Assembly (NCBI GenBank): GCA_964422865.1
Contig: CAYRCU010000002.1
Location: 1-64,000, forward strand
Length of the DNA stretch: 64,000 nucleotides
Reading direction: 5' to 3'
Source of the DNA: CAYRCU01 sp964422865
Lineage (GTDB): Bacteria > Patescibacteriota > Microgenomatia > UBA8517
Numbering within the stretch: position 1 is the first letter of the stretch; each line of letters starts with the position of its first letter. Positions 8,591 through 16,802 of the stretch are shown in pieces. Under the pieces are notes generated by a model. The model was not told where the DNA came from and ran no database searches. It was given only the letters and a program-made list of their open reading frames with translations. The position numbers and the translations under genes were made by a program.

Positions 8591-8619
8591 ATTTTAGCTT
8601 AAATTTCTTGAAAAATCAA
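8591..8619 (-). promoter_or_regulatory. Promoter of the M23 peptidase gene
   Basis: Minus-strand TTGATT (8614-8619), 17-nt spacer, TAAAAT (8591-8596). The start is expected near 8584, exactly at the first leader hairpin. Confidence 0.75.
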
Positions 8620-8637
8620 GTTTTTTGTGAGTATGAT
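8608..8637 (+). promoter_or_regulatory. Divergent promoter of the small membrane protein gene
   Basis: TTGAAA (8608-8613), 18-nt spacer, TATGAT (8632-8637). Its -35 is adjacent to that of the minus-strand promoter; together they form the inverted repeat CTTGA-AAAA-TCAAG (8607-8620), so the two genes probably share control. Confidence 0.6.
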
Positions 8638-8666
8638 GAAGATGTCGTGAGAGGAGGTGAGAGAAA

Positions 8667-8849
8667 ATGAAATTTAAGAAAAAAGACTGGATGGTGTTGG
8701 GCCAGATACTTATGGGGGGAGCTTTGGTGAGCGTGGTTTTTTCGGGGATTGGGTATTTGGGAACTGATATATGGCTGGCTTCTACCCAGTGGCTTTTGGT
8801 GGCTGTTGTTTTTGCACTTTTTGGGCTTTGGAGCAGGATGAACTATTGA
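8667..8849 (+). CDS. Small two-helix membrane protein
   Basis: 60 residues with two hydrophobic segments (about 10-31 and 38-55), a KFKKKDW N-terminus and a short RMNY tail. No family is recognised. It is supported as a real gene by a promoter at 8608-8637 and a strong GGAGGTGAG Shine-Dalgarno site 7-15 nt before the ATG. It is divergent from the M23 hydrolase gene and lies upstream of the gene at 8882, so an envelope role is possible but unproven. Confidence 0.65.
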   Translation: MKFKKKDWMVLGQILMGGALVSVVFSGIGYLGTDIWLASTQWLLVAVVFALFGLWSRMNY

Positions 8850-8874
8850 CACTATAGTTTTGTTTTGCTAGCAT
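8846..8874 (+). promoter_or_regulatory. Promoter giving a leaderless mRNA for the gene at 8882
   Basis: Perfect TTGACA (8846-8851), 17-nt spacer ending in an extended -10 TGC, then TAGCAT (8869-8874) and 7 nt to ATG 8882. The upstream ATG at 8873 overlaps the -10 box and so cannot be used from this promoter. Confidence 0.7.
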
Positions 8875-8881
8875 GTTGGTC

Positions 8882-9355
8882 ATGAAGGGGCGGGATATAG
8901 TAATTGGGTTATTGATAGTGTTGGTAGTTGTTTTTGGAGGCAGGTTTTTGCTTCGAGGAAGAGGAGGGGCCCCGATGATAACGGAGGAGCCGGCTTCTAT
9001 TGTTGAAGAAAGGCTGGAGGATACCCTGGGCGTCAGTATTCCAGATGACCTTGAAAAGGCAGTTCTTATGGGAGCGGGAGGCAGCGGGATTGCTACGAGG
9101 GAAATTGTTGAGGGAAAGTTCTTGCACTCGGTTTTAGCTGACTTACCGGATCCTGAGAGTGGCAAATTCTATGAGGGTTGGCTGGGGAGGAATGGTGAGT
9201 ATGTACCGATGGGTAAGCTTTTTTCAGGTAAGGGGGGATTTATTTTGAGCTACAGTTCAAATGTGGACATGAGTGATTATAACGATGTGGTTGTCAGTTT
9301 GGAGACTTCTTTGGGAGATGGCCCGACCGAGAAAATTTTGGAAGGGTCTTTTTAA
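8882..9355 (+). CDS. Membrane-anchored protein, possible RskA-like extracytoplasmic domain
   Basis: 157 residues. An N-terminal helix (about 5-23) precedes an outside domain. The C-terminal half, with GKFYEGWLGRNGEYVPMGKL and then SLETSLGDGPTEKILEGSF, resembles the beta-sandwich domain of anti-sigma-K factors (RskA) in its YxxWL...G motif and the following SLE/GP stretch. No zinc-binding anti-sigma domain or partner sigma factor is present, so a sensing role is only a guess. The start was chosen from the promoter geometry (7 nt after the -10 box). Confidence 0.6.
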   Translation: MKGRDIVIGLLIVLVVVFGGRFLLRGRGGAPMITEEPASIVEERLEDTLGVSIPDDLEKAVLMGAGGSGIATREIVEGKFLHSVLADLPDPESGKFYEGWLGRNGEYVPMGKLFSGKGGFILSYSSNVDMSDYNDVVVSLETSLGDGPTEKILEGSF

Positions 9356-9385
9356 CTTCTTGGATATTGTATAAACTGGAAGAGG

Positions 9386-10111
9386 ATGAAGTACATTAGC
9401 TCTTTTTTTATAGCAATTCTTCTTTTCTTTTTGGTTGTTCATCAGGCGGAAGCGGCTTTGGTTGTGGTGGGCAGGGACGGTGGTGTAGTTGTTAATGTTC
9501 TTTCCAGGGAGATAGCTCTTGGGATTGAGAGGCCGGGAATTGAGGTTGTGAATGTGTCCAATCGGGAAGCCGGGAAGGAGGAAAGTGTGTTTTTGTCGCG
9601 GGACGGTGAGAGAGTGAGCTTGTCTGTTTTTGAAGGAAATGAAGAGAGAATTATGGATGTGACGGATTATCCGAAAGAACTTATTGAGATTGAAAAGAGA
9701 AGTAAGCCTGAGAGAATAAGGATTATGAACTCTGAAAATGAGTTTATAATTTCTCAAAAGGGAATTCAGGCAAGAACCGGCTATTCGATATTTATTGATC
9801 CTGTGGATAATGAGCTTTCCCTGGAGACCCCCTCAGGGAGGAGATATTTAGCGATCTTGCCGTATGAAGCGGTACTGGGGGTTGTGAAAGCGAATGTGCT
9901 AAACAGGCTGAATGCCGATGGAGAAATTTTTTTGAGTGAACACGTGAATGGAGAACTTCTTTATACTGTGAATGGAGAGAGAACTTTTCAAGTGGTAAAT
10001 TTGTTTGAGCTTAGTGTTCCGGTTGAAGCCAGGGTATCTGCGTCGACCGGACAGGTTGTTGGAGTAGAGCAGCCTATTTGGTTTAAGGTTTTTGGTTTTT
10101 TGTTTAGCTAA
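9386..10111 (+). CDS. Secreted hypothetical protein with signal peptide
   Basis: 241 residues. A clear signal peptide (about 1-23, Lys then FFIAILLFFLVV, ending AEA) is followed by a soluble domain rich in beta-forming segments. A final hydrophobic stretch (PIWFKVFGFLFS) could associate with the membrane. No family is recognised. GGAAGAGG lies just before the ATG. It ends 2 bp before the glutaredoxin gene, so the two are probably co-transcribed. Confidence 0.6.
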   Translation: MKYISSFFIAILLFFLVVHQAEAALVVVGRDGGVVVNVLSREIALGIERPGIEVVNVSNREAGKEESVFLSRDGERVSLSVFEGNEERIMDVTDYPKELIEIEKRSKPERIRIMNSENEFIISQKGIQARTGYSIFIDPVDNELSLETPSGRRYLAILPYEAVLGVVKANVLNRLNADGEIFLSEHVNGELLYTVNGERTFQVVNLFELSVPVEARVSASTGQVVGVEQPIWFKVFGFLFS

Positions 10112-10113
10112 AA

Positions 10114-10359
10114 ATGAAAGTTACAATTTATTCGACGAGTACGTGCCCTTATTGTAAACAGCTTAAGGATTATTTGAGTAGCAGGGGAGTTGATTTTGAA
10201 GAGAAAGTTGTGGATCGGGACGCAAGTGCACGGGAGGAGATGGTGAGGGAGTCGGGCGGTTTTATGGGTGTACCCTTTGTGGTTATGGAAAGGGATGGAC
10301 GGACGGAGAGGGTTATAGGGTTTGATAAGAATAAGATTGATGATTTTCTTGAATTTTAA
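10114..10359 (+). CDS. Glutaredoxin-family thiol oxidoreductase
   Basis: 81 residues, typical for a small NrdH/glutaredoxin. The CPYC active site is at the N-terminus (STCPYCKQL), the cis-Pro loop is GVPFVV and the glycine motif follows (VIGFDKNKIDDFL). It should reduce disulfides such as that of ribonucleotide reductase, fed by glutathione or thioredoxin reductase. It starts 2 bp after the upstream gene and overlaps the tpiA start by 20 bp. Confidence 0.88.
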   Translation: MKVTIYSTSTCPYCKQLKDYLSSRGVDFEEKVVDRDASAREEMVRESGGFMGVPFVVMERDGRTERVIGFDKNKIDDFLEF

Positions 10360-10999
10360 AACATATAAAAAGGGGACAGGGAGAAGCGCTTTGGAGCTTG
10401 CAACTGTTGTTGAGGGGGTTGTGGAACAGGCTCGAATTAAAATAATACCTGTAGTGCAGACGGTGGACTTGAGGGAAGTGGCTTCTTTGGCGAGGCTTGA
10501 GGTGTGGGTTCAGAAGATTGATGCGGTGGACTTTGGTGCTCATACGGGGAGCACGCTTCCTGAGGCGGTATATGAAGCCGGGGCGAGAGGGACTTTTTTA
10601 AATCATTCTGAGAGTAAAATAGGGGATATTGAGTTGTTGGGTAAGTTTGTGGATCGGGCGACTGAGGCCGGTTTGAAGACTTTGGTTTTTGCTTCTGGTT
10701 TAGAGGAACTTAAAAAAGTGCTTGCTTTAAAACCTTCTTTTGTTTCTTATGAGCCGCCGGAGTTGATTGGAAGCCGCCGTGGGTCCGTGGTTTCGGAGAA
10801 ACCGGAAGTGGTTTCTGCGGCAGTGGAGTTGTCTCGGAGTCAGGGGATTCCTTTGGTTGTGGGTGCGGGTATTCATTCGGGGGAGGATATCAGGTCCAGT
10901 TTGAAGCTTGGAGCCAGCGGGTTTGCTGTTTCTAGTGATATACTGAAAGCTGAAGATCCAAGAGCAGAGCTTATGGACTTGGTAGAAGGATATAAATAA
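10340..10999 (+). CDS. tpiA: Triosephosphate isomerase, short archaeal-type
   Basis: Interconverts dihydroxyacetone phosphate and glyceraldehyde 3-phosphate. About 219 residues from ATG 10340, near the archaeal size (220-230) and shorter than the usual bacterial 250. The catalytic residues are visible: N5 and K7 in LNFKTY, His in LNHSES, Glu in YEPPELIGS, and the phosphate loop GAGIHSGED. The ATG at 10340 is preferred to 10322 because family members begin at MIxLNFKTY; it lies inside the glutaredoxin gene, suggesting translational coupling. First gene of the carbon operon. Confidence 0.92.
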   Translation: MIFLNFKTYKKGTGRSALELATVVEGVVEQARIKIIPVVQTVDLREVASLARLEVWVQKIDAVDFGAHTGSTLPEAVYEAGARGTFLNHSESKIGDIELLGKFVDRATEAGLKTLVFASGLEELKKVLALKPSFVSYEPPELIGSRRGSVVSEKPEVVSAAVELSRSQGIPLVVGAGIHSGEDIRSSLKLGASGFAVSSDILKAEDPRAELMDLVEGYK

Positions 11000-11003
11000 A
11001 GAG

Positions 11004-11459
11004 ATGAAGGTTTATATTGCATCGGATCATGGTGGATATTACTTGAAAGAGGAGCTAAAGAGATATTTGGAGAGAAAGGGGCACAAGGTTCGTGATTTTG
11101 GAAATGAGAAGTTTGACAAGGGGGATGATTATACAGATTTTGTTATTCCGCTTTCAGAGGAGATTTCAAGAGATACCAGAGCCTTTGGAATAGTCCTTGG
11201 CAGGAGCGGAGTGGGTGAGGCTATTGCTGCAAATAAAGTTAGGGGTGTTTATGCTGCGGCTTGTACAAGTGAGAGAATGGCGAGGCGGGCACGCGAACAT
11301 AACGGTGCGAATGTGATTTCAATGGGAGCGGAATATGTGACTCCCACCACGGCAAAAAAGATGGTTGATTCTTTTTTGAAAACCTCTTTTTCAACTGCGG
11401 TAAGACACGGAAGAAGAGTAGAAAAAATTAAGAAATATGAGTCCTCCCATATCAAATGA
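11004..11459 (+). CDS. rpiB: Ribose-5-phosphate isomerase B
   Basis: Interconverts ribose 5-phosphate and ribulose 5-phosphate in the pentose pathway. 151 residues, the normal RpiB/LacAB size. Opens with KVYIASDHGGYYLKE (substrate Asp and His), and has the GRSGVGEAIAANKV loop, RGVYAAACTS with the catalytic Cys, and the ARREHNGANVISMGA equivalent ARRAREHNGANVISMG. It starts 4 bp after tpiA and overlaps pgk by 23 bp. Confidence 0.95.
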   Translation: MKVYIASDHGGYYLKEELKRYLERKGHKVRDFGNEKFDKGDDYTDFVIPLSEEISRDTRAFGIVLGRSGVGEAIAANKVRGVYAAACTSERMARRAREHNGANVISMGAEYVTPTTAKKMVDSFLKTSFSTAVRHGRRVEKIKKYESSHIK

Positions 11460-12510
11460 CCCTATTTTTGACAGGCTTAGTATAGGGAATTTCCAAATTA
11501 AGGATAGAAGAGTCGTTGTGAGAGCGGATTTGGATGTTTGTGGTGTGAGAGATTATCGTTTGGGAATTTTATTTCCGACACTAAAATTTCTTGTTGACGA
11601 GAGGGCAGAAAAGGTTGTAATCATTGGACATAGGGGTCGACCCAAAAAGAAGGGTGAGAAGTGGGGTTTACGGTTTTTGGTGGAGCGTTTTTCTGATGAA
11701 TTAAGGGATAAAGTTGAGTTTATAAAATGGCGTGGGATTGGGAATATTGAGGAAATAAGAGTACAAATTTATGATAGCAGGTCCAGGGTTTTTTTGGTTG
11801 AAAACTTGAGATTTTGGAAAGAGGAGTATGAGAATAATGAAGGCTTTTCGAAAGCGCTGGCGTCGTTGGGAGATTTGTATGTGAATGAGGCTTTTGCAAG
11901 CAGCCACAGGAGGAGTTCTTCGATAGTCGGGGTGCCGAGGTTTATGAAAGAGAAAGCTTTAGGGTTTAGATTTAAAGAGGAAATTATAAATTTAGAAAAA
12001 ATGCTTGTTAACCCTGAAAAGCCCGTTGTTGTACTGATTGGTGGAGTGAAGAAAGACAAGCTTAAGTATATTGAACCATTTGGGAAAATTGCAGATAAAG
12101 TTTTAGTTGGTGGAAGGCTTCCTGAGTATATAGATAAAAATGAAAATGAGAGGTTTAGAATGGAGGAGGATGGGAGAGTAGTTGTTGCCAGACTTAATCC
12201 GGATAAGGAGGATATAACAATTAATTCGATTGAAAGGTTTGAGGAAGAAGTTGGAAGGGCAGGGACGGTGTTTGTCGGGGGACCTTTGGGGAAATATGAG
12301 GAGGATGGACATGCGCTTGGTACAAAGAGAGTGTTTAAGGCAATTGCAGATTCCCGTGCTTTTAAAATGGCCGGTGGCGGGGATACGACGAGGATTATTG
12401 AGAAATTAGGATTAACCGACAGGTTTGATTGGATTAGTGTTGGAGGGGGAGCTAGCTTGGAATTTTTAACTTCAGGGGGTTTACCTGGGCTTCAGGCGTT
12501 GATAGACTGA
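11437..12510 (+). CDS. pgk: Phosphoglycerate kinase, compact form
   Basis: Makes ATP from 1,3-bisphosphoglycerate. 357 residues, some 35-40 shorter than the usual bacterial enzyme. Recognisable blocks are VVRADLDV, GHRGRPKKKG, LVENLRFWKEE, VNEAFASSHR, IGGVKKDKLKYI, VFVGGPLGKYE and GGGDTTRI followed by VGGGASLEFL. The normal RVDLNVP has become RADLDV, and the lid loops are trimmed. The start lies inside rpiB, consistent with coupling. It sits 6 bp upstream of gap, the enzyme before it in glycolysis. Confidence 0.93.
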   Translation: MSPPISNDPIFDRLSIGNFQIKDRRVVVRADLDVCGVRDYRLGILFPTLKFLVDERAEKVVIIGHRGRPKKKGEKWGLRFLVERFSDELRDKVEFIKWRGIGNIEEIRVQIYDSRSRVFLVENLRFWKEEYENNEGFSKALASLGDLYVNEAFASSHRRSSSIVGVPRFMKEKALGFRFKEEIINLEKMLVNPEKPVVVLIGGVKKDKLKYIEPFGKIADKVLVGGRLPEYIDKNENERFRMEEDGRVVVARLNPDKEDITINSIERFEEEVGRAGTVFVGGPLGKYEEDGHALGTKRVFKAIADSRAFKMAGGGDTTRIIEKLGLTDRFDWISVGGGASLEFLTSGGLPGLQALID

Positions 12511-12515
12511 AGTAT

Positions 12516-13619
12516 ATGGTAAAAGTCGGAATAAACGGATTTGGGAGGATTGGCAGGCTTGCCTTTAGGATAGCGCTTGTAAAGCATGCCGGAAATGTTG
12601 AAATTGCGGCGATTAATACCTCCGGCAGCATGAATGTTGATGGATGGGCACATCTTGTCAATTATGACACGATGTATAGAAAATTTGAGGAAGAGGTGTT
12701 GAGTGAGCAGGTGAAAGATTCGAAGGAGGCAGTGAATGAGGATCCTTTAATTGGCTACTTGAAAGTGAACGGGAAGGATGTGAAAGTGCCGGTTCTTGCA
12801 CAGAGGGATCCGGGGAAAATTCCCTGGGGAAAATACGGAGTAGATGTGGTTATTGAATCGACCGGGAAATTCACAAAAGAGGAGGACGCTAAAAAGCATG
12901 CAGTGGGAGGGGCGAAGAGAGTTGTGATTAGTGCTCCAAGCAAGGGAGGTAATGTTGGGACATATGTGATTGGAGTGAATGAGTATAAAGGAGAGAGTGT
13001 GGTTATAAATAACGCCAGCTGTACTACAAATTGTGTGGCTCCCGTTGCGGCTGTGATGCACAGTAAATTTGGGGTTAAAAAAGCAATGATAACGACGGTT
13101 CATGGGTATACTGATGATCAAAATCTGCAAGATAATTCACACAAAGATATGAGGAGGGCCAGGGCTGCTGCGGAGAATATAATTCCAACGACTACCGGGG
13201 CGGCAAAGGCAACCACTCAAACAATTCCGGAACTCGAGGGTCTTTTTGACGGGATGGCTATACGGGTTCCTGTTGCTACGGGATCTATAACGGATTTTAC
13301 GATGCTTCTTGCTCGTGCGGTTTCTGTGGAGGAGGTAAATAGGGCGTTTACGGAAGCTTCTCAGAGCCCTTTGTATAAGGGGGTTTTGGGAGTGAGTAGA
13401 GAACCCTTGGTTAGCAGTGATATTATTGGGAGAAGCGAAAGCGCGATAGTGGATTTAATGTCGACACGGGTTGTTGCGGGCGATTTGGTGAAGGTGTTTG
13501 CTTGGTATGACAATGAGTGGGGGTATGCAAACCGCTTGATGGAGCAAGTTATTCGTGTCGGGATGACTTTGGATGGAAACAAGCTGCCTGTGGATCCGAT
13601 TACACTTTCTTTCAAGTAA
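12516..13619 (+). CDS. gap: Glyceraldehyde-3-phosphate dehydrogenase, type I
   Basis: Oxidises glyceraldehyde 3-phosphate with NAD(P)+. 367 residues, about 30 more than usual. The Rossmann start VKVGINGFGRIGRL, the catalytic Cys in ASCTTNC (Cys169), the His in TTVHGYTDDQ and the C-terminal WYDNEWGYANRL are intact. The extra length is mainly an acidic insertion near residues 58-78, after DTMYRKF in the nucleotide-binding domain. Cofactor choice cannot be settled. It lies between pgk and the rpe-like gene with gaps of 5 and 3 bp. Confidence 0.95.
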   Translation: MVKVGINGFGRIGRLAFRIALVKHAGNVEIAAINTSGSMNVDGWAHLVNYDTMYRKFEEEVLSEQVKDSKEAVNEDPLIGYLKVNGKDVKVPVLAQRDPGKIPWGKYGVDVVIESTGKFTKEEDAKKHAVGGAKRVVISAPSKGGNVGTYVIGVNEYKGESVVINNASCTTNCVAPVAAVMHSKFGVKKAMITTVHGYTDDQNLQDNSHKDMRRARAAAENIIPTTTGAAKATTQTIPELEGLFDGMAIRVPVATGSITDFTMLLARAVSVEEVNRAFTEASQSPLYKGVLGVSREPLVSSDIIGRSESAIVDLMSTRVVAGDLVKVFAWYDNEWGYANRLMEQVIRVGMTLDGNKLPVDPITLSFK

Positions 13620-13622
13620 AGT

Positions 13623-14279
13623 ATGATTAATATTATTCCTGCTTTGATAACTGATGATGTGCAAAGGCTTAAGAAGTTTATTGGTGAAGCTGAGGGAAAA
13701 GTGAAGCGGATTCAGATAGATATTGTTGATGGTGAGTTTGCAGATAATGAGACGGTTAGGCCAGGGGTTATGGAGTATATTGACACAAGCTTGGATTTGG
13801 ATTTTCATTTGATGGTGAGCAGGCCTGCAACTTGGGTGGAAGAGTGTGTACGAGCTGAGGCGGACAGAGTAATCGGGCAGGTTGAAATGATGGAAAGCCA
13901 GATTGGATTTGTGGAGAAAGTGCAGAAGTCTGGTTTGGGGGCCGGGTTGGCTCTTGACTTGGAGACCAGTTTACTTGAGCTTGATCCTGCGGCCATGGCT
14001 CGTGCGGATGTTGTGCTTTTAATGGCTGTTTCTGCCGGGTTTGGCGGGCAGAAGTTTAACAGGAAAGTTGTTGAAAAAGTGACCAAGCTTTGTGGCACAA
14101 GAACAAGTGAGAGCATGGGTTTTCGGATTTGTGTTGATGGAGGAGTGAGAGAGGAGAATGTTGGAGATTTGGTTTTGGCCGGTGCGGATGAAGTTTCGGT
14201 GGGAGAAAGAATCTTTGAGGGAAATCTGGAGAGAAATATTGAAAAGCTAAAAAAAGCTTCCTATGTCAAAAAGAAATAA
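13623..14279 (+). CDS. Ribulose-phosphate 3-epimerase-like protein
   Basis: 218 residues, a TIM barrel close to Rpe, which interconverts ribulose and xylulose 5-phosphate. It has IQIDIVDGEF for the metal-binding Asp, FHLMVSRP (HLMV is the Rpe hallmark), GLALDLET, the substrate loop VSAGFGGQKF, and CVDGGVREEN followed by GADEVSVGERIF. The N-terminal SILSAD is replaced by PALITDD, so the family is clear while exact specificity is less so. The context between gap and transketolase favours Rpe. Its end overlaps the LOG gene by 17 bp. Confidence 0.85.
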   Translation: MINIIPALITDDVQRLKKFIGEAEGKVKRIQIDIVDGEFADNETVRPGVMEYIDTSLDLDFHLMVSRPATWVEECVRAEADRVIGQVEMMESQIGFVEKVQKSGLGAGLALDLETSLLELDPAAMARADVVLLMAVSAGFGGQKFNRKVVEKVTKLCGTRTSESMGFRICVDGGVREENVGDLVLAGADEVSVGERIFEGNLERNIEKLKKASYVKKK

Positions 14280-14913
14280 AACGCAACAGATAGTCAGGAC
14301 GGTTGTAATCAAGAATATTGCTTTTTTTGGAGATGCGAATGTTCCGGAGAGTGATGTTGTTTACAAGCAGGCTTTTGAAGTAGCAAAGAAGCTGGCTGAG
14401 GTGGGATATACCATTGTCAATGGGGGCGGGCCGGGGGTGATGGCAGCTGCAACGGAGGGAGCGGAGAGTGTGAGGGGGGAGACTTTATCTGTTACTTTTT
14501 ATCCGACTGATGCTCCTAACTTTGAGGGAAAGTATCTTCGAAATGTGACTGACCGCGAGATTGTGACAAGTAATTACATTGAAAGGATGTACAAGCTTAT
14601 GGAGCATGCACATGCTTTTATTTTCTTTAAGGGCGGGAGTGGGACTATGAGCGAGTTTGGAACGGCGTGGGTTCTTGCAAATATTTATTATGGACACCAC
14701 AAACCCTTTATTCTTTATGGCCGGTTTTGGGTTGAGATAATAGATGTGTTAAGAAAGAACTTGAATATAGATAAAACCGAGATGAGCGTTTTTGAGATAG
14801 TGGAGAAACCGGAGGATGTTTGCAAGGTTTTGGAGAGGTTTGAGAAAAGGATAAAGATGATTAAGAAAGCTAAGAAGGTTCGGTTTAAGGAGGGAAGGGG
14901 GTATACGAACTGA
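14263..14913 (+). CDS. LOG-family Rossmann protein (TIGR00730-like)
   Basis: 216 residues. The motifs VNGGGPGVMAAATEGA and FFKGGSGTMSEFGTAW correspond to the LOG family signatures GGGxxGLMG and PGGxGTxxE. Some members are cytokinin riboside monophosphate phosphoribohydrolases and many act as general nucleotide 5'-monophosphate nucleosidases. Here Pro in PGG is replaced by Lys, so activity should not be assumed. Its last A is the first base of the next ATG (TGATG), implying coupled translation within the carbon operon. Confidence 0.8.
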   Translation: MSKRNKTQQIVRTVVIKNIAFFGDANVPESDVVYKQAFEVAKKLAEVGYTIVNGGGPGVMAAATEGAESVRGETLSVTFYPTDAPNFEGKYLRNVTDREIVTSNYIERMYKLMEHAHAFIFFKGGSGTMSEFGTAWVLANIYYGHHKPFILYGRFWVEIIDVLRKNLNIDKTEMSVFEIVEKPEDVCKVLERFEKRIKMIKKAKKVRFKEGRGYTN

Positions 14914-15755
14914 TGGATATTAAAGAGCTTCGGATTACTGCGAATGAGGTGAGAAAGGATATTATTAGAATGCTGCTTGCGGCCGGGAGCGGACACAGTG
15001 CGGGTTCTTTGGGACTTGCCGATATATTTGTTGCTCTTTATTTTGAAATTATGAACATTGATCCTCAGAAGCCGGATTGGGAGAGGCGAGACAGACTTTT
15101 TCTTTCTTGCGGACATGTTGCACCCGTGATGTATGCCACCATGGCGCGCAGGGGATATTTTCCGATAAGTGAACTTAAAACTCTTAGGAAACTGGGGAGC
15201 AGACTTCAGGGTCACCCTGAGAGAGTAAAGCTTTTGGGGTTGGAGAGCACTTCGGGGCCTTTGGGAGAGGGTTTGGCGCAAGCTTCGGGATATGCGATAG
15301 CTTCTAAAATGGATGGCCGGCGATATAGAATTTATTGCGTGACGAGTGATGGAGAGCACCAGGAGGGAAATCACTGGGAGGCCGTGATGTTTGCGGGGAA
15401 GTATCGCTTGTCTAATTTGACGTTATTTGTGGACAGGAATTTTATTCAGATTAGCGGGAACACGGAGGAGGTTATGCCCCTTTCGCCTTTGGATGAAAAA
15501 TACAGGGCTTTCGGGTGGAACACGGTGGTGATTAATGGACATGACTTTGAGGAAATATTAAGAGCGGTGGAAGAGGCGCGGGATGAATATGACAGGCCAA
15601 CTGTAATTATTGCGAAGACTATTCCCGGGAAGGGAGTTAGTTTTATGGAGGGGAGAAGTGAGTGGCATGGGAAGCCTCCAGACAAAAAAGAGTCAGAGAT
15701 TGCCTTGAAAGAGCTTGCACAGATCAAAAGGGAGATTGAAAAAGATGATAAATGA
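14913..15755 (+). CDS. tktA: Transketolase, N-terminal subunit
   Basis: 280 residues holding the thiamine-diphosphate-binding (PP) domain of transketolase: GSGHSAGSLGLADI with the His ligand, HPERVKLLGLESTSGPLGEG, the metal/diphosphate stretch TSDGEHQEGNHWEA and DRNFIQISG. The Pyr and C-terminal domains are on the next gene, which overlaps by 11 bp. Such two-chain transketolases are common in archaea and occur in some bacteria. Together they move two-carbon units in the non-oxidative pentose pathway. Confidence 0.93.
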   Translation: MDIKELRITANEVRKDIIRMLLAAGSGHSAGSLGLADIFVALYFEIMNIDPQKPDWERRDRLFLSCGHVAPVMYATMARRGYFPISELKTLRKLGSRLQGHPERVKLLGLESTSGPLGEGLAQASGYAIASKMDGRRYRIYCVTSDGEHQEGNHWEAVMFAGKYRLSNLTLFVDRNFIQISGNTEEVMPLSPLDEKYRAFGWNTVVINGHDFEEILRAVEEARDEYDRPTVIIAKTIPGKGVSFMEGRSEWHGKPPDKKESEIALKELAQIKREIEKDDK

Positions 15756-16740
15756 GAAGGCAAAGTTATCCGAAAGAGTGTTTAAGAGAGACATTGAGAT
15801 GGTGCCTGTTAGGAATGGATACGGGGAAGGATTGGTGGAGGCGGGGGAAAAGAATGAGAGTGTTGTTGTTTTAGCTGCGGATCTTGGAGAGTCGACGAGG
15901 AGCAATTATTTTAAGGAGAAGTTTCCTGAAAGATTTGTGGAAGTTGGTGTGGCTGAACAGGCCTTGGTTACGGTGGCTTCGGGTATGGCAGCTTACGGCA
16001 GGACCCCTTTTATTTCAAGCTATGCGGTCTTTAGCCCCGGAAGGAATTGGGAGCAGATTAGAACGACTGTGGCGCTTAATGACTTACCGGTCAAAATTGC
16101 GGGTGCGCATGCGGGAGTGTCGGTTGGACCCGACGGGGCAACCCATCAGGCTCTTGAGGATATTGCGCTTATGCGGGTGTTGCCGAACATGGTTGTTTTG
16201 GAGCCTTCAGATGCTATTGAGGCCAGAAAAGCTGTGGTCGCGGCGGCCGAGAACGGAAAACCGACTTATATAAGGTTTGCGAGGGCGGAGAGTGCAGTGT
16301 TTACAACGGAGGATTCACCTTTTATGGTTGGGAGGGCGGAGGTTTTGTGGCAGGGAAGAGATCCGAAAATTGGGATAGTGGCTTCGGGGCCTTTGGTGTA
16401 TGAGGCCTTGAAGGCTTCGCGCGAACTTGCTGGGAGCAGTATTGACTGCGTGGTTGTTAATAATCATACGATAAAGCCCATGGATGAACACAGAATAATT
16501 CAGGTTGCAAAGATGACTGGAGCTATTGTTACTGTGGAAGAGCACCAGGTTGCCGGGGGAATGGGGTCGGCTGTGGTGGAAGTGCTTGCTAAAAATTATC
16601 CGGTTCCTGTGGAGATGATTGGTATGCAGGACACGTTTGGAGAGAGCGGTCGGCCGAGAGAGCTTTTTGGGAAATATAAAATGACCAAGGATGATATTGT
16701 TAAGGCTTCAAAGAGGGCCATACGACGTCGTGTGTGGTGA
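15745..16740 (+). CDS. tktB: Transketolase, C-terminal subunit
   Basis: 331 residues with the Pyr domain (VVLAADLGEST, and FVEVGVAEQALVTVASGMA whose Glu activates thiamine diphosphate) and the C-terminal domain (SGPLVYEALKA, VVNNHTIKPMD, VEEHQVAGGMGSAV). It pairs with the product of 14913-15755. The ATG at 15745 is chosen because the sequence before it is only the end of the partner gene in another frame. The short overlap should give equal amounts of both chains. The DXS synthase is related, but DXS-type motifs are not split in this way. Confidence 0.92.
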   Translation: MINEKAKLSERVFKRDIEMVPVRNGYGEGLVEAGEKNESVVVLAADLGESTRSNYFKEKFPERFVEVGVAEQALVTVASGMAAYGRTPFISSYAVFSPGRNWEQIRTTVALNDLPVKIAGAHAGVSVGPDGATHQALEDIALMRVLPNMVVLEPSDAIEARKAVVAAAENGKPTYIRFARAESAVFTTEDSPFMVGRAEVLWQGRDPKIGIVASGPLVYEALKASRELAGSSIDCVVVNNHTIKPMDEHRIIQVAKMTGAIVTVEEHQVAGGMGSAVVEVLAKNYPVPVEMIGMQDTFGESGRPRELFGKYKMTKDDIVKASKRAIRRRVW

Positions 16741-16786
16741 TAGAGGAGGGGATTTAAGTTGTTGGTGTGAGTGGAAAGTGTTAAAT

Positions 16787-16795
16787 TGGTATTTA
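16787..16795 (+). promoter_or_regulatory. Possible internal extended -10 promoter before the aldolase gene
   Basis: TGG followed by TATTTA lies 7 nt upstream of the aldolase ATG in a 62-bp gap, the largest in the carbon cluster. No good -35 is present. It could give the aldolase, kinase and dehydrogenase genes their own leaderless transcript. Confidence 0.4.
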
Positions 16796-16802
16796 GTAGA
16801 TT

